A DNA stretch of 64,000 nt from CAZFBA01 sp964517135 (GTDB lineage Bacteria; Cyanobacteriota; Vampirovibrionia; JBFMGH01). The DNA is taken from positions 54,414 through 118,413 of the forward strand of contig CAZFBA010000008.1 in assembly GCA_964517135.1 (NCBI GenBank), given 5' to 3'. Of this stretch, positions 35,037 through 44,498 are shown in pieces (the stretch's first letter is position 1; every line of letters begins with the position of its first letter). The notes under the pieces are model-generated. The model was not told the DNA's origin and searched no databases. It saw only the letters and a program-made list of their open reading frames with translations. Made by a program: the position numbers and the translations under genes.

Positions 35037-35050
35037 AATACATACGTATT
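35037..35050. repeat. One-mismatch copy of the 14-bp palindrome (AATACATACGTATT)
   Basis: Intergenic near-copy of the palindrome at 6238, 19881 and 55022, differing by T to C at one central position. The surrounding 34881-35187 region between divergent genes holds no other recognisable feature. Confidence 0.4.
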
Positions 35051-35187
35051 GATAACCATTTGCCTTAATACCACAAAATTATCATTTGATAGAACTTTTA
35101 TATGTTAATATTTTTGCCTTATTGCCAAAACTGAGATAGAGTTTTAATGATCCTGTAAAGAGTTTGAGGGGTGAAAACAGTCTGATT

Positions 35188-37296
35188 ATGAGTGAATTGA
35201 CCATAGAACAATTACTTGATGAGTATTTAAATAACCGGCTTGATAATGTTACTGTTGAAGAGGTCTCGAAACATCTTGATGACCCGGATCCTTTGAAAAG
35301 AAGAGTTGCCCTGGAGTTGTTGTATAATCTGACCGGTGATGCCAATTACTTAATGAAGATTATGCCATTGTTACAGAATGATGTTGCGGCCTTGTGGGAT
35401 TTCTTGAATGATTATTGCTCATCACTCAATGATAGATTTGTTGTTTCAGTGCTTATTATGGAGGCCTTAAAGTATATTGACCCGGTTAAAGAGCATGAAA
35501 AAGCAGGAAGCATACTTTTTAACTGGCGTCAATTAAACCCGCCTTCTTTATTTTTGCCGGATGATGTTGAAGATGCGTCGAAAATTAAAGACCTTGAAGT
35601 TGTTTCTCTGCCTGTTATAGCGAATGTTCTTGCTAACTGGATAGCTCTGGGTGTCAAGCAGTTACCATTTTCAGAATTTCATTATTTCCCGTACTTTTTG
35701 GCCAATCATTCAGGTATCAAACTAACGATACCAGAACAGTATTTGAATGCAATCAGCGAACTGCCGGATAAATTCAGGTCTCATTATGACCTGGGTGTTA
35801 TGGCAGTCATTCATTCAGACCTCAAAACTGCTAATAAGCATTTTATTGAAGCAGCCAGAGAAATCCTCTCACGGGATGACCCGGCAAATGCCTTCAATAT
35901 AGTGGCTAAGTGGCATACCTTTGCCGGACCGTTTCTTAATAAACACCCTGATCTACTGGCAGACCTTGAAGATATACTCTGGAAAGTTATTCATGAAGTC
36001 TATATAAGAGAATCTGAATCACTTCAGGTCTTTGTAATGTCTATCTTTCTCTATTGTGATATAGCCTCAAAGCTTATAGGATACAGCCTGTTTAACTATC
36101 AACACATACTGGAACTCTCTGAACTCTTTGAAAAGAAAATTTTATTCTTTAAAATGATCAAGCATATTGAATTTAAACATGAAATTAAACCTAAAGACAA
36201 CCTTAATATCGGTTTTATTGCATTTAGTCTAAATGAAGGCCCTGCAGGATCTATTGTTAACAACTTTATAAGACATCATGATAAATATAAATTCAAGATA
36301 TTTTTCTATGATTGTGGCTTTGCTCCTCAGATAACAGCTCTTAACCTGAATGAAATGCAAAAACATGCTACTGTCAGGCTGCTTGAATATCAAAACCATG
36401 ATGAAAAGATACTGGATGCAGTAAATTTTGCTTCTCAAATTCACGAAGATCAAATAGATATACTGATTTATCTGGACTGGCTGGTGAACCCTGTAGGTCA
36501 TGCAATTTGTTGCCTGAAACCAGCTCCACTGAATGTCAAGATAGATCTTGTGGGAATAACTTCTGGCCTATCAAAAATACCTTATATGATTGATTATCTG
36601 GGGATTGCAAAAGATAGTAACCTGCCCTTTACTGAAGAATTAATAGAAATGCCCCTTACTTTTCCTATGCCAGAAGAAATAGAGAGCTTTGATGGTATAA
36701 GTTCTGCTATACTGGGCAATAAAACACTTATGTATTCCTTTGTGGCCCCTGAGAACCTTGAAACTGAAGACTTTAAAGAAGCTATTGTTAAGATACTTGC
36801 CAGAAATCAAGATGCTCACTTTAGTTTTTCATCCAGATGTGATGTCAGGCCAGTATTATCATATTTTGATGTTGCCGGAGTTGCTGATAGAGTGACCTAT
36901 CTGGGTACTGATAGTTCGAGGAAGACTGTCTGTGAAAATATCAGGTTATGTGACATTTACCTAAATCCTTATCCTCTGTCAGGGCGTTCAGATGTATATT
37001 ATGCAATGACCAGGGGTAAGCCTGTTGTTGCGCTGTCTGGTACTAAAGATGATTTACTGGCAAAAAGAATTGGGGCTAAAATTTTAAATGAGCCTGATAT
37101 TATTGCTCAAAATTATGATGAATATGTTGAAAAAGCTTCCAGATTGATTCAGTCGCCTGATCTTCGATCTGAAACAGGTAACAGGCTTGCTGAAAGGGCC
37201 AGTAACGAATTTAATTCTGATAATGTTGTTAAAAAGCATGAAGAGCTATACAGAGAGCTTTATAACCGGCTTGTTTCTGAAAAATCTTCAGTATAA
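35188..37296 (+). CDS. OGT/SPINDLY-like glycosyltransferase with helical N-terminal domain
   Basis: 702 residues from ATG 35188; an in-frame TTG at 35164 is possible, and GAGGGG lies about 16 nt before the ATG. The N-terminal ~330 residues are alpha-helical without obvious TPR consensus. From about 340 the protein has a GT-B fold resembling bacterial O-GlcNAc transferase/HMW1C-like enzymes: NLNIGFIAFSLNEGPAGSIVNN, DILIYLDWLVNPVGH, then IYLNPYPLSGRSDVYYAMTRGKPVVALSG, matching the donor-binding LDPFPYNGGTT-like motif of SPINDLY proteins. It is probably a cytosolic protein glycosyltransferase. It stands alone, convergent with the GH57 gene 6 bp away. Confidence 0.78.
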   Translation: MSELTIEQLLDEYLNNRLDNVTVEEVSKHLDDPDPLKRRVALELLYNLTGDANYLMKIMPLLQNDVAALWDFLNDYCSSLNDRFVVSVLIMEALKYIDPVKEHEKAGSILFNWRQLNPPSLFLPDDVEDASKIKDLEVVSLPVIANVLANWIALGVKQLPFSEFHYFPYFLANHSGIKLTIPEQYLNAISELPDKFRSHYDLGVMAVIHSDLKTANKHFIEAAREILSRDDPANAFNIVAKWHTFAGPFLNKHPDLLADLEDILWKVIHEVYIRESESLQVFVMSIFLYCDIASKLIGYSLFNYQHILELSELFEKKILFFKMIKHIEFKHEIKPKDNLNIGFIAFSLNEGPAGSIVNNFIRHHDKYKFKIFFYDCGFAPQITALNLNEMQKHATVRLLEYQNHDEKILDAVNFASQIHEDQIDILIYLDWLVNPVGHAICCLKPAPLNVKIDLVGITSGLSKIPYMIDYLGIAKDSNLPFTEELIEMPLTFPMPEEIESFDGISSAILGNKTLMYSFVAPENLETEDFKEAIVKILARNQDAHFSFSSRCDVRPVLSYFDVAGVADRVTYLGTDSSRKTVCENIRLCDIYLNPYPLSGRSDVYYAMTRGKPVVALSGTKDDLLAKRIGAKILNEPDIIAQNYDEYVEKASRLIQSPDLRSETGNRLAERASNEFNSDNVVKKHEELYRELYNRLVSEKSSV

Positions 37297-37302
37297 GATG
37301 AA

Positions 37303-39522
37303 TTAGACTCTTTTAACGGATATAGCCTTTTCTGTGGGTTCTATTTCCTGTAGAACCTGTGCTTTTGCTATTGCTACTACGAAATGTATCTCTTCATTTT
37401 TATTAACATTTAGTTCTTTAAAGGGTATTGCAAGTTCTATTACGGAGCTTGCTGCTACTTTTGTGTTTGTTTGGGGATGTATTTTCCAAAGATTGTTTTC
37501 AGTTGCTTCTGACAGGGTTGTTTCTATGTGGTTATCCTTTGGGGATATGTATATTTCGTAGGCATATTTATATTTAAGTGTTTCAACAAAATTCTCAGAC
37601 AGCGTCCTGATTCTTACAGGGCTGTTATCTCTTGCTTTGCCCGGGTTGTATGCATATATATAGGTGTCATATTCTTTATTTGAGATAGAGTGGGTAGTAT
37701 CAATTCTTATGTTAAGATGATCTCTATCGAAGCCAAACCATATTCGTCTTAGCAGGCGGTCACTTTGATACATTGCTCCTGACTTGAACTCTATTACACC
37801 GGCTTCTCTCCATTCGTCCTGAGTGTCTGCTTCTCCGTTGATGCTGGGTGTAAACCATGCAGAAGGGTATTTAAGTGATCTACCAAGGTATACCTCTACC
37901 GGTACAAATAATTTTGTTGGTATAGGTTCATTTAAGACACGATAGACATTCTGAAGGTGTAGCCTGAACTGTTCGTCAAAGAGGTCATCCTGCGCAGAGA
38001 AGTTAGGGTCACCGTACCACCAGAACCAGTCAGAGCCTTCAGCTATATAGAGCTCTTCCCAGGCTTTTTCAATGGTTTCAGTGTCGTAATCATTTTCTTC
38101 TATCAGCCTGATAAGGTCATCCCGGGTGTTTTTCAGGTATTGCCAGCCAGTGTTTTTAGCGGGATCACCTATCCAGATGTGAAAATCTCTATTTATCCAG
38201 GAGCCAGAATGGATGTTTTGAAGGGTTCTGGCTGGCGGATTTTTTTCAAGGTATTCACTGACAGTACAGACATCAATAGATGTATCTTCACTAAGTCGAG
38301 TATAGAGGTTTTTCAGGAATGGTATACCGTCAAGATCATAGTATTCCCAGCAGTTTTCACCATCCAGCGCAATGGTAACAAGGTGGTTGTCGGTTGAGTG
38401 AGAGAGTTTATCCTGTACATCTTTTATGCGGTCATAGAGTTCCCAGGCGGCTTGTTTGGGATCCATTTTGCCCAGTTGAAAGCCGATTAGGTCTGAGTAG
38501 ACCACGTTTCTAAAAATCATGTCTACGGTTTTACCGTCGATGTTGATTTTATAGGGCTGGCATAGCTCTTTAGGTTTTTCAAGATTGCCATAGAAGTTTC
38601 TATGAAAGTCTTTTCCCAGTGATGCAGATAGAACTCCTTCATCGGAGATAGCCCACTGTATTCCTTCATCAGCCATTAACTTAATGGTTTCAGGGCTGAC
38701 AGACTGTTCGGATGGCCACATGCCTTTTGGATGTCTGCCGAATAGTTCTTTATACTTTTTAACAGCTCTTTTTACATGTATTTTTGCATCTTCAGGGTGT
38801 TGAAAAGGTTTTTCTGGTAGCTGCATTTCGGGCCGGGCAATTTGTGCTGCATTTGTATCAATCAACAACGGCAGTATCGGGTGATAGTAAGGACTAATGG
38901 TGACTTCTATCTGTCCTTTTTCTTGATAAGCTTTATAGGCTGGTATTATTTCGCTGATGATTTTTCGTTGAATTTGTAAAAGTTGTTTTCTTTGCTCTAG
39001 TGAAAAGTTTTTTTCTTGCTTTACAAAGCTTTTTAGTTCTGGTATCTCGCTAATCCAGCGTGGGTCAAACCAGACAAGATTAAACCACATTATAATATCT
39101 GCATATTCCTGGCTGGAAAAGTTATCTATATTTGATCCGGCGCTGAGTGTCTTGTTTCGCTGGTAAAGGCTGTGGTAATATGCATTTTTGGCAATCATGT
39201 TTTGATAATTAGCATCGAAAAAACGTTCCAGAATGAAGATTTTATCATCGTTGGTGAACTCTTCTTCTGGTTTAATCATTAGTATTGAATGTTGATCATG
39301 GGCTTCGTTATAAGCATAGTCGTTAAGTTGATCTACTAAAGAAGGTACTATATTAAACGTTTGCCTTATTTCAGGGTAATCTTCAAGAATTAATACCATA
39401 TCAAGGTAGTCTTTGATGGCATGCAGACGTACCCATGGCATGAAATACTTTCCTGTTAGGTGATCTTTATAGAGTGGTTGATGCATATGCCATACAAAAG
39501 CGACGGATAACTTTTTGGCCAT
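37303..39522 (-). CDS. Glycoside hydrolase family 57 alpha-glucan enzyme
   Basis: 739 residues, AAGGAA before the ATG, no signal peptide, so cytosolic. The GH57 conserved regions are visible in order: HMHQPLY (13-18), PYYHPILPLL (211-220), GMWPSEQSVS with Glu272 as nucleophile, and ALDGENCWEYY with Asp387 as acid/base. A C-terminal beta-rich domain occupies about 540-735. The family includes alpha-amylases, amylopullulanases and 4-alpha-glucanotransferases; the DGENCW form fits the amylase/amylopullulanase-like subgroup. With glgA nearby, glycogen remodelling or breakdown is the likely role. Confidence 0.92.
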   Translation of the reverse strand: MAKKLSVAFVWHMHQPLYKDHLTGKYFMPWVRLHAIKDYLDMVLILEDYPEIRQTFNIVPSLVDQLNDYAYNEAHDQHSILMIKPEEEFTNDDKIFILERFFDANYQNMIAKNAYYHSLYQRNKTLSAGSNIDNFSSQEYADIIMWFNLVWFDPRWISEIPELKSFVKQEKNFSLEQRKQLLQIQRKIISEIIPAYKAYQEKGQIEVTISPYYHPILPLLIDTNAAQIARPEMQLPEKPFQHPEDAKIHVKRAVKKYKELFGRHPKGMWPSEQSVSPETIKLMADEGIQWAISDEGVLSASLGKDFHRNFYGNLEKPKELCQPYKINIDGKTVDMIFRNVVYSDLIGFQLGKMDPKQAAWELYDRIKDVQDKLSHSTDNHLVTIALDGENCWEYYDLDGIPFLKNLYTRLSEDTSIDVCTVSEYLEKNPPARTLQNIHSGSWINRDFHIWIGDPAKNTGWQYLKNTRDDLIRLIEENDYDTETIEKAWEELYIAEGSDWFWWYGDPNFSAQDDLFDEQFRLHLQNVYRVLNEPIPTKLFVPVEVYLGRSLKYPSAWFTPSINGEADTQDEWREAGVIEFKSGAMYQSDRLLRRIWFGFDRDHLNIRIDTTHSISNKEYDTYIYAYNPGKARDNSPVRIRTLSENFVETLKYKYAYEIYISPKDNHIETTLSEATENNLWKIHPQTNTKVAASSVIELAIPFKELNVNKNEEIHFVVAIAKAQVLQEIEPTEKAISVKRV

Positions 39523-39865
39523 TGCTGATTCCTTTTATAGTGGTGAAATATCTGATAGTTGAAGAAATAAATTCTACATCCTAATAGTGATTATAAATTA
39601 ATTTTAAGTTTATTTAAAACAGTTCATATTTCACTGGTGTGATGGGTTAATGTGCTCAAGCCTAAAAAGGCGTTATAGCAGGTGTTTTACGGTTATTCTG
39701 TATATACAGAAAAATGGCCAAAAAAAATACCCTTTACCCAGGGTAGGAGAAGCATTAACATCATCTAACAGGCGTATTTGAAACATTAAGTGGGTTTAGG
39801 TTGGCAAGCAAAGCTCAACCTGTTTTATCTTAGGTTTGATTATTGTTAAATTTAATCAGTTAAGA
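39523..39865. other. 343-bp intergenic region
   Basis: No gene is seen. It contains a perfect 16-bp palindrome TTCTGTATATACAGAA (39696-39711) adjacent to the minus-strand terminator at 39719-39745. The palindrome resembles a LexA-type CTGT/ACAG site but has only four bases between the half-sites. Confidence 0.5.
39719..39745 (-). terminator. Intrinsic terminator of the 109-aa protein gene
   Basis: On the minus strand a 6-bp stem TACCCT/AGGGTA with a 6-nt loop is followed by eight T residues, about 120 nt after the stop codon at 39866. Confidence 0.75.
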
Positions 39866-40195
39866 TTAAGCGAAGGTTTTGAATGACATATCGATGTTCT
39901 TATCGATAACTTTCTGGACAGCTTGAATTTCAGTTTGTACAGCTTGTTGTTGTGTGTCAACTCTTCTTAACTGCATTTCGAGTCTTTTGTCGATTTGTTG
40001 AATCGCTTCAACACGTTTTTGTTCTTGTTGCATTTTGGGGTCATCCGGTGTCATGTTGGCTTGACCTTCCATCATTTTGCTCATCTGGTTGGCCAGTGCC
40101 ATCCTTGCCTGGTTAATGGATTGACCCTGCATTTCAAGATCGCTCTTCCGAGCTGTTAACATTAAGAATCGTGCTTGACTTGCTGCTAAACCCAT
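39866..40195 (-). CDS. Small helical protein of the MGLAASQARFLMLTAR family
   Basis: 109 residues, preceded by a strong CGGAGGA site. The N-terminus MGLAASQARFLMLTARKSD is followed by a continuous heptad-rich helix with many Gln and Met (INQARMALANQMSK; QQQAVQTEIQAV). It has no signal peptide or transmembrane helix. I recall proteins with this start as multi-copy and characteristic in Melainabacteria-like genomes; their function is not established. The shape recalls coiled-coil axial or export-related proteins, but that is speculation. It is monocistronic with its own terminator and probably highly expressed. Confidence 0.8.
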   Translation of the reverse strand: MGLAASQARFLMLTARKSDLEMQGQSINQARMALANQMSKMMEGQANMTPDDPKMQQEQKRVEAIQQIDKRLEMQLRRVDTQQQAVQTEIQAVQKVIDKNIDMSFKTFA

Positions 40196-40475
40196 TTAAA
40201 ATTTCCTCCGTAAAACTCTCTTTCTTTACCTTTTTAAAAGTCCTCTCTCTTTGATAATGAATAAATTTCCTTCCAACATTTTTGCTTGAAATTAAAATCA
40301 CCTTGCGGTGTAATATTTATTCTTTTATCACCTCACTTTTCCTCAAAATAAATTCCGCAAAGAACATAATAATTCCTATAGTTATAAAAACAAATCTTGA
40401 TTTCGAATTGCCCGAACCCTTGCAGCAGAGCTATTTTCATGATTTCATCAGTGTATATTTCGTATTTATAAGGTA

Positions 40476-40505
40476 TTGACTTAATATTTATTATATATAT
40501 ATTAA
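40476..40505 (+). promoter_or_regulatory. Candidate promoter in the trmFO upstream region
   Basis: TTGACT (40476-40481) and TATTAA (40500-40505) are 18 bp apart across a TA-rich spacer. It lies about 490 bp before trmFO, further than expected for that gene alone. Confidence 0.4.
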
Positions 40506-40691
40506 GATGGTTTTCGGGGATGGTTTTTGTTACATTCTTCATACTTAATATTTTGTTACTTTATATAAACAAACAATACTTCTTTCCTGCTAGAACCTTT
40601 TAATGCAAGGATTTAGACGATTGCCTTTTCTCTGATATCTATTCAAAAAAAATCTGGTTATATTTAAAAATCAATGTTGGAGCTATTTTAT

Positions 40692-40714
40692 GCCTGATTT
40701 GAGGTTTATCAGGC
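40692..40714 (+). terminator. Hairpin GCCTGAT/ATCAGGC, possible terminator
   Basis: A perfect 7-bp stem with a 9-nt loop is followed by TTTCAATAAAG, a weak T tract. It could end a short transcript from the promoter at 40476. Confidence 0.4.
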
Positions 40715-40993
40715 TTTCAATAAAGTTTATATAATATAAAGAAATGTATCGCCAGTTAAAGATGACAGGTTTTTGGTTTTGCTGCCCTGGCTTTAAGTGA
40801 GTGTTATAAACTACTATGACGAAAGAATACCTGCCAGTATGCTTCATTAAACAGTTTTTATTAATTGTAATTGTTTTACTTCGTTCAATATCCATGAATT
40901 ATTCAGTATTGCTTTTGATTTATATTATGTTTGAGATATCCTCTCAGGAAGAAGTCAAAAAGTCTTATAAAGAAAACAATACAGATATACCGG

Positions 40994-42352
40994 ATGCAAA
41001 AACATGTCTTGATAATTGGTGGTGGTCTTGCTGGTTCTGAAGCAGCTCTTTTTCTTGCACAAAAAGGTATTAAAGTTACACTTTATGAGATGCGGCCAGC
41101 TTTTCAGACCGCTGTTCATAAAACAGGCTGGATGGCAGAACTTGTGTGCAGCAATAGTCTTGGGTCATATGCTCTTGACAATGCTTCGGGAGTAATGAAA
41201 GAAGAGATTATCAGGCTGGGGTCTTCTCTTATACCTGCTGCTTATCATTGCAAGATACCGGCAGGTGGTGCCCTCGCTGTTGACAGGGATCAATTTGCTC
41301 TCTATGTTACTGAAAAAATTGAATCTCATCCGATGATTGAAGTTAAATATGAACCTGTACATGATATACATGTATATGTTGATTTATTTGATGCAATATT
41401 AATTGCAACTGGCCCTCTAACTTCTGATGAGTTTGCTCTTAATCTTGCAAAAATGACTGGTGAAAGCTATTTACACTTCTATGATGCGGTGGCTCCTATA
41501 GTAGAGTTTGATTCTATAGATATGTCAATTGCTTACAAAATGGATCGTTACAATAAAACAGGTGAGGCCTCTTATATAAACTGCCCGATGACAGAAGAAG
41601 AGCATAGCAGGTTTTATGATTATCTCATTAATGCACCCGTAATAGAACTTAAAGACTTTGAAAAAGACTGTAAATACTTTGAAAGCTGTATGCCAGTAGA
41701 AGTGATTGCCAGCAGGGGAATAGACACCCTTAGATTTGGCCCTATGAAGCCTGTGGGACTTCCTTATCCAGGAACTGATAAAATCCCTTATGCTGTAGTG
41801 CAACTTCGTCAGGATAATGCTATTGCCAGTCTGTATAATCTGGTTGGTTTTCAGACAAATTTAAAGTGGTCTGCCCAGAAGGAACTTATTAAACTGATCC
41901 CGGGACTTCAGAATGCCAGTATAGTTCGCTATGGCGTTATGCATCGCAATACATATATTAATAGTCCTGTGCTTTTAAATTCGTCGTTGAACTTTAAAGC
42001 ATCTCCATCAGTTTTTATTGCCGGTCAGCTAACAGGGGTAGAAGGCTATACAGAGTCAATAGCAACAGGTCTTCTTGCTGCAATCAATATATTATGCTAT
42101 TTATATAAAGAACCTTTGTTAGAACTATCTTCTGATACTGTTCTGGGATCTCTCTGTAATTATATAACTTCTGCTGATCCCGGGCATTTTCAGCCTATGA
42201 ACGCAAACTGGGGTATTGTTAACCCGCCGGATGCTTATGAAAAGCTTAAAAACAAAAAAATGCGCAGGCAATTCTACTCTCAAAGGGCTTTGAGATGTAT
42301 AGATAATTGGGCTAAAATCTTAAGTCAAAGGTTAACAGAAGTTATGCGCTAA
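40994..42352 (+). CDS. trmFO: Methylenetetrahydrofolate-tRNA-(uracil-54) methyltransferase
   Basis: 452 residues from ATG 40994; the frame is open 63 nt further upstream, but the FAD-binding start MQKHVLIIGGGLAGSEAA begins here. TrmFO uses methylenetetrahydrofolate and FADH2 to make ribothymidine 54 in tRNA. Family features include VTLYEMRP, AELVCSNSLGSYALDNASG with a conserved Cys, IPAGGALAVDRDQF, CPMTEEE, RFGPMKPVGL and FIAGQLTGVEGYTESIATG. Length is standard. The enzyme is typical of Firmicutes, Cyanobacteria, Alphaproteobacteria and relatives and separates this organism from TrmA users. The Shine-Dalgarno is poor. Confidence 0.96.
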   Translation: MQKHVLIIGGGLAGSEAALFLAQKGIKVTLYEMRPAFQTAVHKTGWMAELVCSNSLGSYALDNASGVMKEEIIRLGSSLIPAAYHCKIPAGGALAVDRDQFALYVTEKIESHPMIEVKYEPVHDIHVYVDLFDAILIATGPLTSDEFALNLAKMTGESYLHFYDAVAPIVEFDSIDMSIAYKMDRYNKTGEASYINCPMTEEEHSRFYDYLINAPVIELKDFEKDCKYFESCMPVEVIASRGIDTLRFGPMKPVGLPYPGTDKIPYAVVQLRQDNAIASLYNLVGFQTNLKWSAQKELIKLIPGLQNASIVRYGVMHRNTYINSPVLLNSSLNFKASPSVFIAGQLTGVEGYTESIATGLLAAINILCYLYKEPLLELSSDTVLGSLCNYITSADPGHFQPMNANWGIVNPPDAYEKLKNKKMRRQFYSQRALRCIDNWAKILSQRLTEVMR

Positions 42353-42773
42353 AAATAAACCCGTTTTTAGCGTCATTTTGAGAAATTTTGTTAAGAAATT
42401 CACCTGGCCTGAATAGTCCCAGTACATTAAAAGATTCTTCAACCCTCTTTTTAGCTTTGACAGGTCTGGCCTGGGGGTTTGTCTGGTCTGAAAAGATGTT
42501 TTCCATAAGACTTTTACTATCATCATTTTCAGAACCATTCCTGTTGTCAGCCAGTTGTTGTTTCTGTCTTATTTCGTTGTTTGACTGTAAACTGCCGACA
42601 AGACTCTCATATGAGCTTAATAGCCCATTATGAGATTTAGCATTAGGGTTTGTTGAATGCTTTAGTCTGGTGCTATTTTGATCAGGCCTGATGTCCTTAG
42701 AATAAGGCTGTTTTTGACTCGCAAGCCCAAACAATGCTAAGTTTTTAGCCACGTCGTTACAAATGTTGTCCAC
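42342..42773 (-). CDS. Hypothetical protein overlapping the trmFO 3' end
   Basis: 144 residues from a GTG at 42773, chosen because AGAGAGG lies 6 nt upstream; a TTG at 42833 would add 20 residues without a site. The N-terminus (VDNICNDVAKNLALFGLASQ) and C-terminus (FNVLGLFRPGEFLNKIS) look structured. The middle is Ser/Asn/Gln-rich and probably disordered. No family is recognised. It overlaps the convergent trmFO by 11 bp. The ribosome site and codon pattern favour a real gene. Confidence 0.55.
   Translation of the reverse strand: MDNICNDVAKNLALFGLASQKQPYSKDIRPDQNSTRLKHSTNPNAKSHNGLLSSYESLVGSLQSNNEIRQKQQLADNRNGSENDDSKSLMENIFSDQTNPQARPVKAKKRVEESFNVLGLFRPGEFLNKISQNDAKNGFIFSA
42347..42372 (+). 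terminator. Candidate terminator of trmFO
   Basis: CGCTAAAAA/TTTTTAGCG forms a 9-bp stem with an 8-nt loop overlapping the trmFO stop codon, followed by TCATTTT. It lies within the end of the convergent ORF. Confidence 0.4.
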
Positions 42774-43198
42774 CGCGATCCTCTCTCTTACCCAAGTTTC
42801 CCTTAACTTAGTTAGATCAGGATTTAAACACAAAGTAATGATAGACCCACTATTGTGAGATTATAGCGTTGTGAAGCTAAACTGCCGTTAAGAAAAATTA
42901 GCTACCTGAAATCTAAAACCCGGTTGATCCGTAAATAAGTTCTATTTTTATAATAACATTTGTTTGGTTTTTGAAAACCATGAAATGCTTGATATTTTAA
43001 ATTATTAATAATAAATTTCCAGTTTTTCTCCTTTTATTTATATTCTTTGTATACACCGGGTATATATGATAGATCTATTGATTTGCCTGTAATTTTTACA
43101 ATTGTTTGCTTTTACAATTCTTTATATAAAGATTATTGAAAAGTAATGAGTAAGGTTGTTATGATAGAGCTTGACTATTTTATAGGTTTTTTTAAAAT
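42774..43198. other. Divergent intergenic region between the 144-aa ORF and waaA
   Basis: About 425 bp, very AT-rich. A 16-bp palindrome TGGTTTTTGAAAACCA occurs near 42969-42984. No further gene or RNA is recognised. Confidence 0.5.
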
Positions 43199-44485
43199 AT
43201 GTATTACTTATATAATCTTATTCTTACCTTTTTGCTGGTACTCTTATTGCCTGTATGGCTTATTATATTGCTTTCAGGCAGGAAATATAGAGCAGGATTT
43301 AAGCAAAAAACAGGTTTTTTGCCAGTTGCATTGAAAGAAAAAATAAAGTCTTTTGCCAGAAAACCAGTGTGGTTTCATGCTGTATCTGTTGGTGAAACTA
43401 TTGCTGTCTCTGATCTTGTTAAAGAATTTAAATATAAATACCCTGAGTATCCGGTTGTCTTTACTACGGTTACTTTTACTGGCCAGGAAATAGCTAAAAA
43501 GAGGCTGGGAGAAATAGCAACAATCTTTTATTTCCCTTATGATATTGGTTTTATTACTCGAAAAGTCATAGAAATAATAGATCCATGCCTTGTCGTTATA
43601 GTTGAAACTGAAATATGGCCGAATTTTGCAGCAAATCTTTATAAGAAAAATATACCTTTACTTCTGATTAATGGTCGCTTATCACCAAAGTCTTACAGAA
43701 ATTATAAGTTCTTTAAACCTCTGGTATCAATCGTTCTAAAATATTTTTCTCGCTTCCTCATGCAAACTGATCTTGATGCGAAACGTATTATAGATATAGG
43801 GGCTGATAAAGATAAAGTTGATATTACTGGCAACCTTAAATATGATATTAAAAAGGCTTTTACTTTTGACCAGGTTGAAGATCTCAAAAATGAACTGTGT
43901 TTAACAGATGCAGATAAGGTTATTATTGCGGGTAGCACACATAGTGGTGAAGAAAGTATTATTCTAGATGTCTTTCTAAAGCTTTGCAGAGATATTCATG
44001 ACCTTAAGCTTATAATAGTACCCAGGCACCCGGAACGCTATGACGAAGTAATTAATATTTTAGACTCTTCTAAGGTTAGTTTTTGTCGTAGAAGCCTTAA
44101 AAATAGCTTTAAAGAAGCTCCGGTGTTTCTTCTTGATACTATGGGAGAACTTTCTGGTTTTTATTCAATAGCTGATGTCGCTTTTATAGGCGGTTCAATC
44201 ATTGAGAAAGGTGGACATAACCCTCTGGAGCCTGCTGTTTACTCAAAACCTGTTGTTATTGGGCCACATACATTTAACTTTCATGAAATTACTAAATATA
44301 TGGTAGAAGCTGGTGCCGCTATACAGTTCAATGATCAGGAGCAGCTCTATTCTGTTTTGTCTGCTCTGCTGACAGATAATAGCTATTATGAGAAAGCACA
44401 GGTATCATGTAAAAAGGTTTTTGAAGCTAATAGAGGTGCTACCGAAAGAACATTGCATGTCATTGCAACTTATTTAAATGAATAA
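43199..44485 (+). CDS. waaA: 3-deoxy-D-manno-octulosonic acid (Kdo) transferase
   Basis: 428 residues. One N-terminal membrane helix (about 5-27) anchors it to the inner face of the cytoplasmic membrane. The Kdo-transferase N-domain has WFHAVSVGETIAV with the conserved Glu, TTVTFTGQEIAKKR and VVIVETEIWPN. The GT-B C-domain contains GSTHSGEE, PRHPER and FIGGSIIEKGGHNPLEPA. It transfers Kdo to lipid IVA, so this organism probably makes a Kdo-lipid A type LPS and has an outer membrane. It appears monocistronic. The ribosome site is weak (AGG 12 nt upstream). Confidence 0.95.
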   Translation: MYYLYNLILTFLLVLLLPVWLIILLSGRKYRAGFKQKTGFLPVALKEKIKSFARKPVWFHAVSVGETIAVSDLVKEFKYKYPEYPVVFTTVTFTGQEIAKKRLGEIATIFYFPYDIGFITRKVIEIIDPCLVVIVETEIWPNFAANLYKKNIPLLLINGRLSPKSYRNYKFFKPLVSIVLKYFSRFLMQTDLDAKRIIDIGADKDKVDITGNLKYDIKKAFTFDQVEDLKNELCLTDADKVIIAGSTHSGEESIILDVFLKLCRDIHDLKLIIVPRHPERYDEVINILDSSKVSFCRRSLKNSFKEAPVFLLDTMGELSGFYSIADVAFIGGSIIEKGGHNPLEPAVYSKPVVIGPHTFNFHEITKYMVEAGAAIQFNDQEQLYSVLSALLTDNSYYEKAQVSCKKVFEANRGATERTLHVIATYLNE

Positions 44486-44498
44486 GCTTAAAATATCC

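Larger units (their letters stand above)
40196..40993. other. 798-bp intergenic region upstream of trmFO
   Basis: The longest non-coding stretch. Short open frames here have no ribosome sites and are not accepted as genes. It contains a candidate promoter (40476-40505) and a 7-bp stem hairpin (40692-40714) facing trmFO. The segment from about 40512 to 40690 could be a small RNA ended by that hairpin. No tRNA or known riboswitch fold was recognised. Confidence 0.5.

Noticed and set aside
39696..39711. LexA/SOS box
   Set aside because: TTCTGTATATACAGAA has CTGT and ACAG half-sites but only four bases between them, against eight in the proteobacterial consensus, and no SOS gene is adjacent.
40816..41040. 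74-codon plus-strand frame before trmFO
   Set aside because: No ribosome site, hydrophobic low-information translation, and it runs into the trmFO start in another frame.
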